Part shown: positions 46,112 through 54,966 of the stretch, one piece after another
Layout of the letters: each line of letters begins with the position of its first letter
How positions within the stretch are numbered: the first letter of the stretch is position 1
Assembly (NCBI RefSeq): GCF_018141005.1
Contig: NZ_CP046582.1
Span: forward strand, 62,001-126,000
Direction: 5' to 3'
DNA length: 64,000 nucleotides
Source of the DNA: Erwinia sp. E602
GTDB lineage: Bacteria; Pseudomonadota; Gammaproteobacteria; Enterobacterales; Enterobacteriaceae
The notes under the pieces: model-generated
Seen by the model: only the letters and a program-made list of their open reading frames with translations
Told to the model about the DNA's origin: nothing
Database searches by the model: none
Program-made: the position numbers and the translations under genes

Positions 46112-47518
46112 TCACTCTGCGGTTTCCAGCTGGCGCAGTTCATCGGCGATCTGCGCATCGCCATACCAGACGCTCTGCAGCGCCACCAGCTCGGCATGGG
46201 GGCGGCGGAAGATAAATTTCAGCGCGATGCTCAGATCGCTGAAGCGGCAGGATGACAGGAACAGATAAATCTGGTCATCGGCGGTGGTCAGCAGATCGCC
46301 AAAGCGGCGTGGCTGGCACTGTGGCAGCACCTCTGCCAGGCTCATCCCGCTGACCGGCTGCAGCGCGACCAGCAGGCCTTTACCGTCAACAGGCAGTGCC
46401 GAGCTGTGCAGTAAGCCGTGTACCGCCCGGCAAAAAGCCGCCGTCGGCAACAACCCCTTCTCCTTCATCGGCTGGACTGATTTTAACAGCACGTCGATCT
46501 GTGCCGGGACAAAACGGTTAAACATCTGCCCCTGCAGATCGTCCAGCACGGCAAGAAAACGGTTGTCCGGCGTATTGAACGGGATCACGGCGTTTACGCC
46601 ACAGGCCAGCAGCAGTCGTTCATCGCTGTAGCGCAGTGCGGTGCGCGTCTCTCTGATCGCCATCTTCAGTGCGCTGCCGCGCTGGCAGCGCAGCGCATGA
46701 ACGTGGCTGGCAAGCTCCACCACCTGGCTGTTGTGCTCAACGCTGAACACCACGGTGGCGGCGCTGACGTGTTCAGCGGCGCGTGCCAGCTGGTGGTTAT
46801 CTTCGAACAGCGTCCACTGGCTGCCACGCGGCAGAATATCGGCGACGGCATTCCTGCTGGCTAAAAACAGCAGGGCATCGTTGATCACCGGCGCCGCCTC
46901 CCTGTGCAGGGTGAATCCGTGGCTGTCGGTGGTCAGCGCAAAGGTCTTATCCTGCAGCTCCCCGCCCTGATAGCGCCACCAGCGGATCCGGTATTCCCAG
47001 TCATGTGGCTGCTTATCCAGCTGAGAGAGTCCATCAATGTGGCTGTGCAGCGTTTGCAGCCGGTCACGCAGGGGAGGACCTTCCGTTTCGCGGGTGATGA
47101 TTAATAGGGTTGACTGTCGTGCTGATAACCAGTTTTTTACATTCTGCAGCCAGCGGGTTAACGCCCCGGGCGCTATTTTTTGCCACAGCGAAGCCGAATG
47201 ATAAAATAAAAGAAATCGCGGGGCAGATGTCAGGCCGCGTGACAGCGTATCGGTCAGCTGCTGCAGGGCATCAGGCGTTTCAGGCAAAGCAAAGAACGCC
47301 ACATCCGCGCTGTTGACCAGCCCGTCCGGCAGCAGCAGCTCAGGCGGTTCGGCCACCGTACCGATCAGCGCCAGCATCGGCTGCGCGGCGACGATTTGCC
47401 GTACCAGCAGGCGTGCGTCCTCCTGACGATCCACCGTGACCCAGTAGCAGCCCGGCGATTGCATCAGTATTAATTCATTCTGAAGTTGACTCAGCCCTAA
47501 GGTAAATGAAATCGTCAT
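46112..47518 (-). CDS. bcsE: BcsE, c-di-GMP-binding cellulose activator
   Basis: 468 residues (E. coli 523). N-terminal RecA/NTPase-like part with WVTVDRQEDARLLVRQI, then the GIL domain whose c-di-GMP motif RxxD is RYSD in ALRYSDERLLLACGVNAVIP. BcsE binds c-di-GMP and couples to BcsQR and BcsF to raise cellulose output. Here the gene stands alone and convergent to bcsZ; in E. coli it is divergent from bcsRQ and followed by bcsF and bcsG. Neither is present in this window, so the phosphoethanolamine decoration by BcsG is not expected from this locus. Confidence 0.9.
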   Translation of the reverse strand: MTISFTLGLSQLQNELILMQSPGCYWVTVDRQEDARLLVRQIVAAQPMLALIGTVAEPPELLLPDGLVNSADVAFFALPETPDALQQLTDTLSRGLTSAPRFLLFYHSASLWQKIAPGALTRWLQNVKNWLSARQSTLLIITRETEGPPLRDRLQTLHSHIDGLSQLDKQPHDWEYRIRWWRYQGGELQDKTFALTTDSHGFTLHREAAPVINDALLFLASRNAVADILPRGSQWTLFEDNHQLARAAEHVSAATVVFSVEHNSQVVELASHVHALRCQRGSALKMAIRETRTALRYSDERLLLACGVNAVIPFNTPDNRFLAVLDDLQGQMFNRFVPAQIDVLLKSVQPMKEKGLLPTAAFCRAVHGLLHSSALPVDGKGLLVALQPVSGMSLAEVLPQCQPRRFGDLLTTADDQIYLFLSSCRFSDLSIALKFIFRRPHAELVALQSVWYGDAQIADELRQLETAE

Positions 47519-47811
47519 AATCGTGTTCGCATCACGGATGTTCGGTTATGAGGTCTGACTGTCCTTAACAAGAATGAGATAAACTCTTATCAGTCCGCAT
47601 ACCTTACAACGTAAATGCCGCCACCGCGCGTGAATCTTTAAGAAAAGCCTTAAACCAATCCTCATCAGGCGTGATAACGTAAGTCGTGAAATCGGCCCGG
47701 CCGGTGGGATATCCGCAGGCTGTCCCGCTACCTGCCCGCGTTTCAGGTATACTCTGGGCTGGTTGGCCCGAGGTGTTTGGGATCGGGTAGTCAGGGATTC
47801 GGAGAGCAGGT

Positions 47812-49299
47812 TTGCGCATCAGTCGATCATTAACGATTAAGCAGATGGCGACGGTGTCAGGCGTTGCGGTAGTCACCATCTGTATTTTTATCGTCATCCA
47901 GCTTTTCCACTTTGTGCAACAGCGCAGGATTGACTATGCCCAGCAGATGGAGAATGTCGCCCACACGGTGCGCCAGCCGCTGTCTCAGGCGGTGCTGAAG
48001 GCCGATATCCCGCAGGCGGAACGCATTCTTAACTCGCTGCGCCCGGCCGGGATCCTCGCCCGCGCCGAAGTGGTGCTGCCGAACGGCCTGCAGGCGCTAC
48101 ACACCGACTTCGAGCCGGAAAAACCGGTGCCGCGGTTCGTCGCCCGGTTGTTCGAGCTGCCGGTACAGATTACCGTGCCGCTCTACTCGGTCGAACCCGC
48201 CAACCCGAAGCCGCTGGCGATGCTGGTGCTGCAGGCGGACTCCTGGCGCGTCTATCAGTTTATCCTCAGTGCCATGTCGACGATGGTCACCACCTTCCTG
48301 CTGCTGGCGCTGATCCTGTCGATCGCCATCAGCTGGTGCATCAACCGGCTGATGGTGCGGCCACTGCGCAAAATCGCCCATGAGCTGCGCGACCTGCCGG
48401 CGCAGGCGCTGGCAGGCCATCAGCTGGAGCTGCCACGCTATCACCGCAACGATGAGCTCGGCCTGTTGATTCGCCACTACAACCGTAATCAACGCCAGCT
48501 GGCGGCGCTGTCGTCACCGCTGGCGGACAACTATGATATCGCCGGCCTGCTGGCCGCCGGCAGATTTGCCCTGTGGCTGCAGCCGCAGGTCGATATGCGC
48601 AGCGGCGAGCTGGTCGGTGCAGAAGCGCTGCTGCGCCTGCAGCAGCCTGACGGCAGCTGGAGCCTGCCGGAGGACCTGATCGCCTGTGCCGAGCAGAACG
48701 GCGAGATCCGCCCGCTCGGGCGCTGGGTGCTGGAAGAGTCCTGCCGGCTGCTGACCGGCTGGCAGCAGCAGGGGATTACGCTGCCGCTGAGCGCCAACCT
48801 GTCGGTGATCCAGCTCAGGGACCCGCTGGTTATCGAACATCTGCAGTCGCTGCTGCAGCGCTATCCGATCGTCCCCGGCAGCCTGATGCTGGAGATCACC
48901 GAAACCGCGCAGGTCGGCGAGCTGGGCCATGCGCTGCAGCTGCTGCGTCAGCTGCGACAGAGCGGGCTGTCGGTGGCGCTGGATGACTTCGGTATGGGTT
49001 ATGCCAACCTTGACCTGCTAAGCCAGTTCAAAACGCTGCCGGTGAGTAAAATCAAAATTGACCGCAGCTTTGTCGCCACCCTGCCGGCTGACGATGTGAT
49101 GGTGCGCATTATCGCGGCGATTGCCGGCATCATTGAGCTGGACGTGGTCGCCGAAGGCGTGGAAACGCCGCAGCAGCGTGATGCGCTGCTGGCGCTCGGC
49201 CTGACGGTTGGCCAGGGCTTCCTGTTTGCCGAGGCGCTGCCTCCGGCCGTTTTTGACCGCCGCTACTTTTCGCACTCCTCAGCAATCAGCGATAATTGA
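47812..49299 (+). CDS. pdeK: PdeK/YhjK-type EAL phosphodiesterase without GGDEF domain
   Basis: 495 residues from a TTG start with GGAG 7 nt upstream. The N-terminus RSLTIKQMATVSGVAVV and the periplasmic sensor with FVQQRR and RLFELPVQIT match YhjK/HmsP, followed by a second membrane span and a HAMP linker (WCINRLMVRPLRKIAHEL). In E. coli PdeK (649 residues) a degenerate GGDEF domain follows; here the chain goes directly to the EAL domain (FALWLQPQVDM). EAL at Glu271, EITET, DDFGMGYAN, KIDRSF and EGVET indicate an active phosphodiesterase. It is divergent from bcsE and sits by the bcs genes as in E. coli. Confidence 0.9.
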   Translation: MRISRSLTIKQMATVSGVAVVTICIFIVIQLFHFVQQRRIDYAQQMENVAHTVRQPLSQAVLKADIPQAERILNSLRPAGILARAEVVLPNGLQALHTDFEPEKPVPRFVARLFELPVQITVPLYSVEPANPKPLAMLVLQADSWRVYQFILSAMSTMVTTFLLLALILSIAISWCINRLMVRPLRKIAHELRDLPAQALAGHQLELPRYHRNDELGLLIRHYNRNQRQLAALSSPLADNYDIAGLLAAGRFALWLQPQVDMRSGELVGAEALLRLQQPDGSWSLPEDLIACAEQNGEIRPLGRWVLEESCRLLTGWQQQGITLPLSANLSVIQLRDPLVIEHLQSLLQRYPIVPGSLMLEITETAQVGELGHALQLLRQLRQSGLSVALDDFGMGYANLDLLSQFKTLPVSKIKIDRSFVATLPADDVMVRIIAAIAGIIELDVVAEGVETPQQRDALLALGLTVGQGFLFAEALPPAVFDRRYFSHSSAISDN

Positions 49300-49528
49300 A
49301 CCTTTTGGGTAAAATTATCTGCTGACGTGATTCAGTTCATAAAATCAGTACAACGCTGGCCGATCTGGTCGACCACGGGTATTAATCCTGTTAACCGGGT
49401 GTTATTTTCGCGCTGTTCCAACACAAAATTATAAATAATTATTCGCCGAACGGGTGCGGCCGCCAGCGTGCACGCCGCTCCGCTCCGGCAGAATATGCGC
49501 AACCACCACGTCGTAAACCGGATACTCA

Positions 49529-50803
49529 ATGAAAACATCCCTGTTCAAAAGTCTGTACTTCCAGGTGCTCACCGCGATCGCCGTCGGGGTGCTGCTCGGC
49601 CACTTTTACCCCGAGTTAGGTGCCCAGATGAAACCGCTGGGCGATGCCTTCGTCAAACTGATTAAAATGATTATTGCCCCGGTAATCTTCTGTACCGTGG
49701 TCACCGGCATTGCCGGCATGGAGAGCATGAAGGCGGTTGGCCGCACCGGTGCGGTGGCGCTGCTCTACTTCGAAGTGGTCAGTACCATTGCGCTGATTAT
49801 CGGGCTGGTGGTGGTGAACCTGCTGCAGCCGGGGGCGGGCATGAACGTTGACCCGTCGACGCTGGATGCCAAAGCGGTGGCGGTCTACGCCCAGCAGGCC
49901 GAGCAGCAGGGGATCGTCGCCTTCCTGCTGGACGTGATCCCGGGCAGCGTGATCGGCGCCTTTGCCAGCGGTAATATCCTGCAGGTGCTGCTGTTTGCGG
50001 TGCTGTTCGGCTTTGCGCTACACCGACTCGGCGATAAAGGCACGCTGGTGTTCAACTTTATCGACAGCTTCGCCAAAGTGATCTTCGGCATCATCAATAT
50101 GATTATGCGCCTGGCACCGATCGGGGCGTTCGGTGCGATGGCCTTCACCATCGGCAAGTACGGCGTCGGGTCGCTGGTGCAGCTCGGCCAGCTGATTATC
50201 TGTTTCTATATCACCTGCGTGCTGTTTGTGGTGCTGGTGCTGGGGCTGATCGCCCGGCTGGCCGGCTTCAATATCTTCAAATTTATCGCCTACATCAAAG
50301 AGGAGCTGCTAATCGTGCTCGGCACCTCCTCCTCCGAGTCCGCGCTGCCGCGCATGCTGGATAAAATGGAAAAGCTCGGCTGTAAAAAGTCGGTGGTTGG
50401 CCTGGTGATCCCCACCGGTTACTCGTTTAACCTCGACGGTACGTCCATCTATCTGACGATGGCCGCGGTGTTTATCGCCCAGGCGACCAACAGCCATATG
50501 GACATCTGGCATCAGATAACCCTGCTGGTGGTGCTGCTGCTGTCGTCGAAAGGGGCGGCCGGCGTTACCGGCAGCGGCTTTATCGTGCTGGCGGCTACGC
50601 TCTCCGCGGTCGGCCATCTGCCGGTGGCCGGGCTGGCGCTGATCCTCGGCATTGACCGCTTTATGTCAGAGGCGCGTGCGCTGACCAACCTGATTGGTAA
50701 CGGGGTGGCGACCGTGGTGGTGGCAAAATGGGTTGGCCATCTCGACGAAGATCAACTGCAGGCCACGCTGAAAGGTGACAAAACGGCGGAAAAAGCGGTG
50801 TGA
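49529..50803 (+). CDS. dctA: DctA, C4-dicarboxylate:cation symporter
   Basis: 424 residues (428 in E. coli). DAACS-family transporter with the hallmark serine-rich re-entrant loop [36 protein letters not shown] and the final [19 protein letters not shown]. It takes up succinate, fumarate, malate and aspartate with protons. The 229-nt upstream gap presumably carries the CRP/DcuR-type promoter but I cannot mark the sites with confidence. A 16-bp hairpin follows the gene. Confidence 0.96.
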   Translation: MKTSLFKSLYFQVLTAIAVGVLLGHFYPELGAQMKPLGDAFVKLIKMIIAPVIFCTVVTGIAGMESMKAVGRTGAVALLYFEVVSTIALIIGLVVVNLLQPGAGMNVDPSTLDAKAVAVYAQQAEQQGIVAFLLDVIPGSVIGAFASGNILQVLLFAVLFGFALHRLGDKGTLVFNFIDSFAKVIFGIINMIMRLAPIGAFGAMAFTIGKYGVGSLVQLGQLIICFYITCVLFVVLVLGLIARLAGFNIFKFIAYIKEELLIVLGTSSSESALPRMLDKMEKLGCKKSVVGLVIPTGYSFNLDGTSIYLTMAAVFIAQATNSHMDIWHQITLLVVLLLSSKGAAGVTGSGFIVLAATLSAVGHLPVAGLALILGIDRFMSEARALTNLIGNGVATVVVAKWVGHLDEDQLQATLKGDKTAEKAV

Positions 50804-50841
50804 AATCGTAAATTACGCTGTTAATTCATCAAAATAGCCGA

Positions 50842-50880
50842 CAAATGCCCGCCGCGACTTGCCCTCGCGGCGGGCATTTG
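50842..50880 (+). terminator. Terminator of dctA
   Basis: 16-bp perfect stem CAAATGCCCGCCGCGA / TCGCGGCGGGCATTTG with a 7-nt loop. The T-run is inside the stem (ATTTG). The remaining sequence to 51066 shows no gene. Confidence 0.7.
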
Positions 50881-51066
50881 CATAATAACCCCAGGTTTTT
50901 TTATGATTTTTTATTCCGCTGTGTGACATCCTCGCCAATGCGTGGTCTAAAAAGCTGTTTGCTGAACACCACCGGGCAAAAGGCATCAGCCGCCGGATGA
51001 CATCAGGTACAGCAGGAAGCATATCGCCAGTGATTTTTTTTGGTTTGTGATTGAGTAGGGGTTCAC

Positions 51067-52563
51067 ATGCAGGGCACCAGAATGCGTCTTTGGATAGGTG
51101 GGACAGTGCTGGCGCTGGCAGGCGGCGCGGCACAGGCGGAGACACTCCAGCCCGATCCCGCCTGGCAGCAGGGAAAACTGGAAAACGGTTTTAGCTGGCA
51201 GCTGTTAACCACGCCACAGCGCCCGAGCGACCGCGTCGAGGTTCGGCTGATCGTTAACACCGGATCGCTGGTAGAGAGCGCTCAGCAGGCGGGTTACAGC
51301 CATCTGCTGCCGCGCCTGGCGCTGGTGCATAACGCCACCCTCGACCCGGCCCAACAGCGCTCGCTGTGGCAGCAGGCCATCGACCCGCAGCATCCGCTGC
51401 CGCCTGCCGTGACTTCTTATGACTACACCCAGTACAACCTCAGCCTGCCCAACAACCGCCCGGAAATGGTAAAAGAAGCCCTCAGCTGGCTGGCCGCCAC
51501 CGTGGGAAAAATGACCATTAACGAGCAGGTGGTCAACACCGCGCTCAACGCGGACGACCCGATTGCCACCTGGCCGGCCAACCCACAGGACGTCTGGTGG
51601 CGCTATCGCCTGAAAGGCTCGGCCTTGTTGGGCCATGAACCGGCCGCAGCGGTCAAAACCCCGGTTGATATGGCGCAGCTCACCGCTTTCTACAGGCAGT
51701 GGTACACGCCGGACGCGATGACGCTGATCGTGGTCGGTAACGTCGACAGCCGCAGCCTGGCCGAGCAGATTACCAAAACCTTCTCGCCGCTGTCCGGCAA
51801 ACGCGATCAGCCGTCGGCGCTGCCGACGCTCTCTCCGCTGCCGACCCAGCCGGTTAACCTGGTGAATAACGCCATCGGCCAGGATCGCCTGTCGCTGGTG
51901 TGGGATAACCCGTGGCCGCCGATCCGCGAATCACAAAACCTGCTGCGTTACTGGCAGAGTGACCTGGCAAGGGAAGCGCTGTTCTGGCACGTACAGCGTA
52001 CCCTGGGTGAGAATAAGACCCAGGGCGTGCAGGTTGGTTTCGACTGCCGGGTGCTCTTCCAGCGCGCGCAGTGCGCCATTAATGTGGATGCCGACAACGC
52101 GGCGCTGGTCAGCGCCACCGACCTGCTGGCAAAAGAGATGGCCAGCGTGCGTGACAAAGGTCTGAGCCAGGCGGAGTTCGATCAGCTGATGGCACAGAAA
52201 ACCAACGAGCTGAACAAGCTGTTTGCCACCTATGCCCGCACCGATACGGACGTGCTGATGAGCCAGCGCCTGCGTTCGCAGCAGAATGCGGTGGTGGATA
52301 TCGCTCCGGAACAGTATCAGAAGCTGCGCCAGGCGTTCCTCGCCGGCCTGACGCTTCCGATGCTTAATCAGGAGCTGCGCCAGCAGCTAAGCCAGGATAT
52401 GACCATGGTGCTGATGCAGCCACCGGGCGAGCCGGAAACCAACGTCAGGCTGCTGCAGCAGAACTGGCAGAAAGTGATGGCCCCGGTCGCTGACGCAGCC
52501 CCGGCGGCGGCGGCTGACGACGGCCACGCCACGGCACCCGCCGAGAGCAGCGCCGCGCAGTAA
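51067..52563 (+). CDS. yhjJ: YhjJ, inactive M16-peptidase-like periplasmic protein
   Basis: 498 residues, same length as E. coli YhjJ. A signal peptide is followed by the M16 (pitrilysin) fold: VRLIVNTGSLVESAQQAGYSH and the second-domain block PDAMTLIVVGNVD. The zinc motif HxxEH is absent (position occupied by GYSHLLPRLAL), so no protease activity is expected. The C-terminal tail is Ala-rich. AGGGG precedes the ATG. It lies between dctA and the alginate-lyase-like gene; in E. coli kdgK is next. Confidence 0.92.
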   Translation: MQGTRMRLWIGGTVLALAGGAAQAETLQPDPAWQQGKLENGFSWQLLTTPQRPSDRVEVRLIVNTGSLVESAQQAGYSHLLPRLALVHNATLDPAQQRSLWQQAIDPQHPLPPAVTSYDYTQYNLSLPNNRPEMVKEALSWLAATVGKMTINEQVVNTALNADDPIATWPANPQDVWWRYRLKGSALLGHEPAAAVKTPVDMAQLTAFYRQWYTPDAMTLIVVGNVDSRSLAEQITKTFSPLSGKRDQPSALPTLSPLPTQPVNLVNNAIGQDRLSLVWDNPWPPIRESQNLLRYWQSDLAREALFWHVQRTLGENKTQGVQVGFDCRVLFQRAQCAINVDADNAALVSATDLLAKEMASVRDKGLSQAEFDQLMAQKTNELNKLFATYARTDTDVLMSQRLRSQQNAVVDIAPEQYQKLRQAFLAGLTLPMLNQELRQQLSQDMTMVLMQPPGEPETNVRLLQQNWQKVMAPVADAAPAAAADDGHATAPAESSAAQ

Positions 52564-52684
52564 GTCAACGCTCACTCGCGTGAGCCGAAGCAGGCGGCCG
52601 TAAAGGCCACCTGCATCCTGACCGCCGGTCTCCGACCGCCCGCGCACCTCCGGCGACCGGTCCCATCCGTCCGGAGAGTCCACC

Positions 52685-53980
52685 ATGAACCCGCTTATCC
52701 GCCCGATACGTCGACTGCTGCTGCTGGCCGGCCTGCTGTTCAGCCTGGCCTGCCAGGCTGAGTCGTTCGCATTTCTTAACGCTGCCGATCTGGCGCTCAA
52801 CCGTCAGCGGCTGGCGCAGCACAACGCCCCCGGGCTGACCCTGACCGCCTGGCAGCAGCTGCAGCACGAGGCGGATAAGGCGCTGAAACAGCCGCTGCTG
52901 AGCGTGACGGATAAGCGACTGACCCCTCCGGGCGGCACAAAACATGACTACCTCAGCCTGAGCGCCTACTGGTGGCCGGACCCGGCAAAAGCGGACGGCC
53001 TCCCCTGGCTGCAGCGTGACGGGCAGGTGAATCCGGCCAGCAAAAACGACGACAGCGACGGCGTGCGGCTGGCCACCTTTACTTCACGTGTGCAGGTACT
53101 CACTCTCGCCTGGTACTTCTCCGGCGATACCCGCTACGCCACCCGCGCCACTGAACTGATCCGCCACTGGTTTATTGACCCGGCCAGCCGCATGAACCCC
53201 AATCTTAACTTTGCCCAGGGGGTGCCCGGCATCGCCGCGGGCCGCCACACCGGCGTGCTCGACGGCCGCTACTTTGCCACCCGGCTGGTTGACGCGCTGG
53301 TGATGCTGCGCCGGGCACCCGGCTGGCAGGCGGACGACGAACGGCAGATGCGGCGCTGGCTGAGCGACTACCTCGACTGGCTGTTAACCAGCAAACGGGC
53401 GCTGGGCGAAGCCGCGGCGAAAAACAACCACGGCAGCTGGTACAGCACCCAGGTGGCGGGCATCGCCTGGTACCTGCAGCGGCCTGAGATCGTACGTGAA
53501 ATGGTCAGCCAGGCGCGGCAGCGCCTCAACGGTCAGCTCGCCGCCGACGGCAGCCAGCCGCTGGAGCTGGCGCGTACCCGCTCCTTCCACTACAGCTGGT
53601 TCAATTTACAGGCGCTGACCGCGCTGGCCGGGCTGGCTGCGCGCAGCGGCAACGGTGACCTGTGGCAGAGCAGCCCGGCGGGGCCGCCGGGGCTGCTGAG
53701 CGCGCTGGATTTTATCGCTCCCTGGAGCGACGCCGCCCGGCCGTGGCCGTACAAAAACCGCGACCGTATCGCGATACGCCTGATTCCGCTGCTGGCACAG
53801 GCCGCTGACGCGACGGGCGGCGATCGCTACCGGCGTGAGATCGGACAGGCGGACTGGACGCTGCCGCCGGCCGGGGCCGCCCGCGGAGCCACACAGGCCG
53901 CTCTGCGCGAAACCTGGCTGCTGGCGGTGCCGCGCTTTGCCCGCGCTCAGCCGCGGCCAAATGATGATAAAACGCCCTAA
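52685..53980 (+). CDS. PL5-type alginate-lyase-superfamily protein
   Basis: 431 residues with a signal peptide (LLLLAGLLFSLACQAE). The alpha/alpha-barrel alginate-lyase family pattern is visible: YLSLSAYWWPDP, RYATRATELIRHWFIDP, the catalytic Asn-Asn-His in KNNHGSWY, and SFHYSWFNLQALTALA with the Tyr. It should cleave an uronate-containing or related polysaccharide in the periplasm or outside. GGAGAGTCC precedes the start. It takes the place of kdgK between yhjJ and pdeH in E. coli. Substrate is unknown: PL5 members act on alginate, but the neighbouring cellulose genes make an exopolysaccharide role plausible. Confidence 0.85.
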   Translation: MNPLIRPIRRLLLLAGLLFSLACQAESFAFLNAADLALNRQRLAQHNAPGLTLTAWQQLQHEADKALKQPLLSVTDKRLTPPGGTKHDYLSLSAYWWPDPAKADGLPWLQRDGQVNPASKNDDSDGVRLATFTSRVQVLTLAWYFSGDTRYATRATELIRHWFIDPASRMNPNLNFAQGVPGIAAGRHTGVLDGRYFATRLVDALVMLRRAPGWQADDERQMRRWLSDYLDWLLTSKRALGEAAAKNNHGSWYSTQVAGIAWYLQRPEIVREMVSQARQRLNGQLAADGSQPLELARTRSFHYSWFNLQALTALAGLAARSGNGDLWQSSPAGPPGLLSALDFIAPWSDAARPWPYKNRDRIAIRLIPLLAQAADATGGDRYRREIGQADWTLPPAGAARGATQAALRETWLLAVPRFARAQPRPNDDKTP

Positions 53981-54053
53981 AAGGCGTCTGTTACAGCGAT
54001 TGAATCGCGCAGGGGTTGTTACCATCGAGGGGTATATGTGATCACAGTGTGCA

Positions 54054-54080
54054 TAAAGTTCCGCAGTGCAGTGCCGATAC
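54054..54080 (+). promoter_or_regulatory. Sigma-28 (FliA) promoter of pdeH
   Basis: TAAAGTTC (54054-54061), an 11-nt spacer, then GCCGATAC (54073-54080). The consensus is TAAAGTTT-N11-GCCGATAA, so 14 of 16 positions match at the exact spacing. It lies 51 nt before the pdeH start and places pdeH in the late flagellar regulon. Confidence 0.88.
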
Positions 54081-54131
54081 TTGCCACACGGGATGCCAAC
54101 GAAGGCGGACTCAACCCTAAGGATCTTAACC

Positions 54132-54908
54132 ATGGTGCTGGATCAACTCAGCCACCGGCTTCCGTCCTCAATTGCCGTTCAACAGCAGCTTCAGGAGCGT
54201 GCCTACTGGCATCAGTGCCAGCGCGCCTATAACTTCCAGCCGATCTACCGCATTGACGGTAGCCTGATGGCGATAGAGCTGCTGACGGCGGTGTTTCACC
54301 CCACCGCCCCGAACCAACGAGTATCGCCGGAGCTTTACTTTGCAACGCTTGAGATCCCTCAACGCCTGCTGATTGTCGCCGAGCAGCTTGAACTGCTGCT
54401 CCAATGGGAAAAGGTGTTTATCGCCAGCAACACGGTGGCTTCGCTCAATATTGACGGGCCGACGCTGCTGGCGATTCAGCATGACCGAAAAGTGCGCCAG
54501 CTGATTGCGCGCTGCCCGTGGGTGCGCTTCGAGCTGGTGGAACACCACGTGCTGCCGCAGGAAGTGATCGTCGCGCAGATGCCGGAACTGGGGCCGCTGT
54601 GGCTGGACGACTTTGGTTCGGGAATGGCTAACTTCTCCGCCCTGACCGAACTGAAATATGACTACATCAAGCTGGCACGCGAGCTGTTTATCATGCTGCG
54701 TGAGAGCGATGAAGGGCGCAGCCTGTTCAATATGCTGCTGGCGCTGATCAACCGCTACTGCAAAGGGGTGATCGTCGAAGGGGTGGAAACTGCGGAGGAG
54801 TGGGAAGCCGTGCGTAACTCGCCCGCCTATGCCGCACAGGGCTATTTCTTTGCCCGCCCGGCGCCTTTTGCGCAGCTGGAGACGCTGCCGCTGACCTTTA
54901 TCAAATAG
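54132..54908 (+). CDS. pdeH: PdeH/YhjH, c-di-GMP phosphodiesterase
   Basis: 258 residues (255 in E. coli), an EAL domain alone. Close E. coli matches: QPIYRIDGSLMAIELLTAVF (EAL written as ELL, as in YhjH), SLNIDGPTLLAI, WVRFELVEHH, GPLWLDDFGSGMANFSAL, YDYIKLARELF and GVIVEGVETAEEW. It degrades c-di-GMP and so favours swimming over curli and cellulose. ATG 54132 has AAGGA upstream; the in-frame ATG 54066 would overlap the sigma-28 -10 region and is rejected. Confidence 0.95.
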   Translation: MVLDQLSHRLPSSIAVQQQLQERAYWHQCQRAYNFQPIYRIDGSLMAIELLTAVFHPTAPNQRVSPELYFATLEIPQRLLIVAEQLELLLQWEKVFIASNTVASLNIDGPTLLAIQHDRKVRQLIARCPWVRFELVEHHVLPQEVIVAQMPELGPLWLDDFGSGMANFSALTELKYDYIKLARELFIMLRESDEGRSLFNMLLALINRYCKGVIVEGVETAEEWEAVRNSPAYAAQGYFFARPAPFAQLETLPLTFIK

Positions 54909-54966
54909 CCGTTACGCCCATTTCGACTATCTTTACATAAGCGTTTAGCCAGTGTGAGGAACAGGA

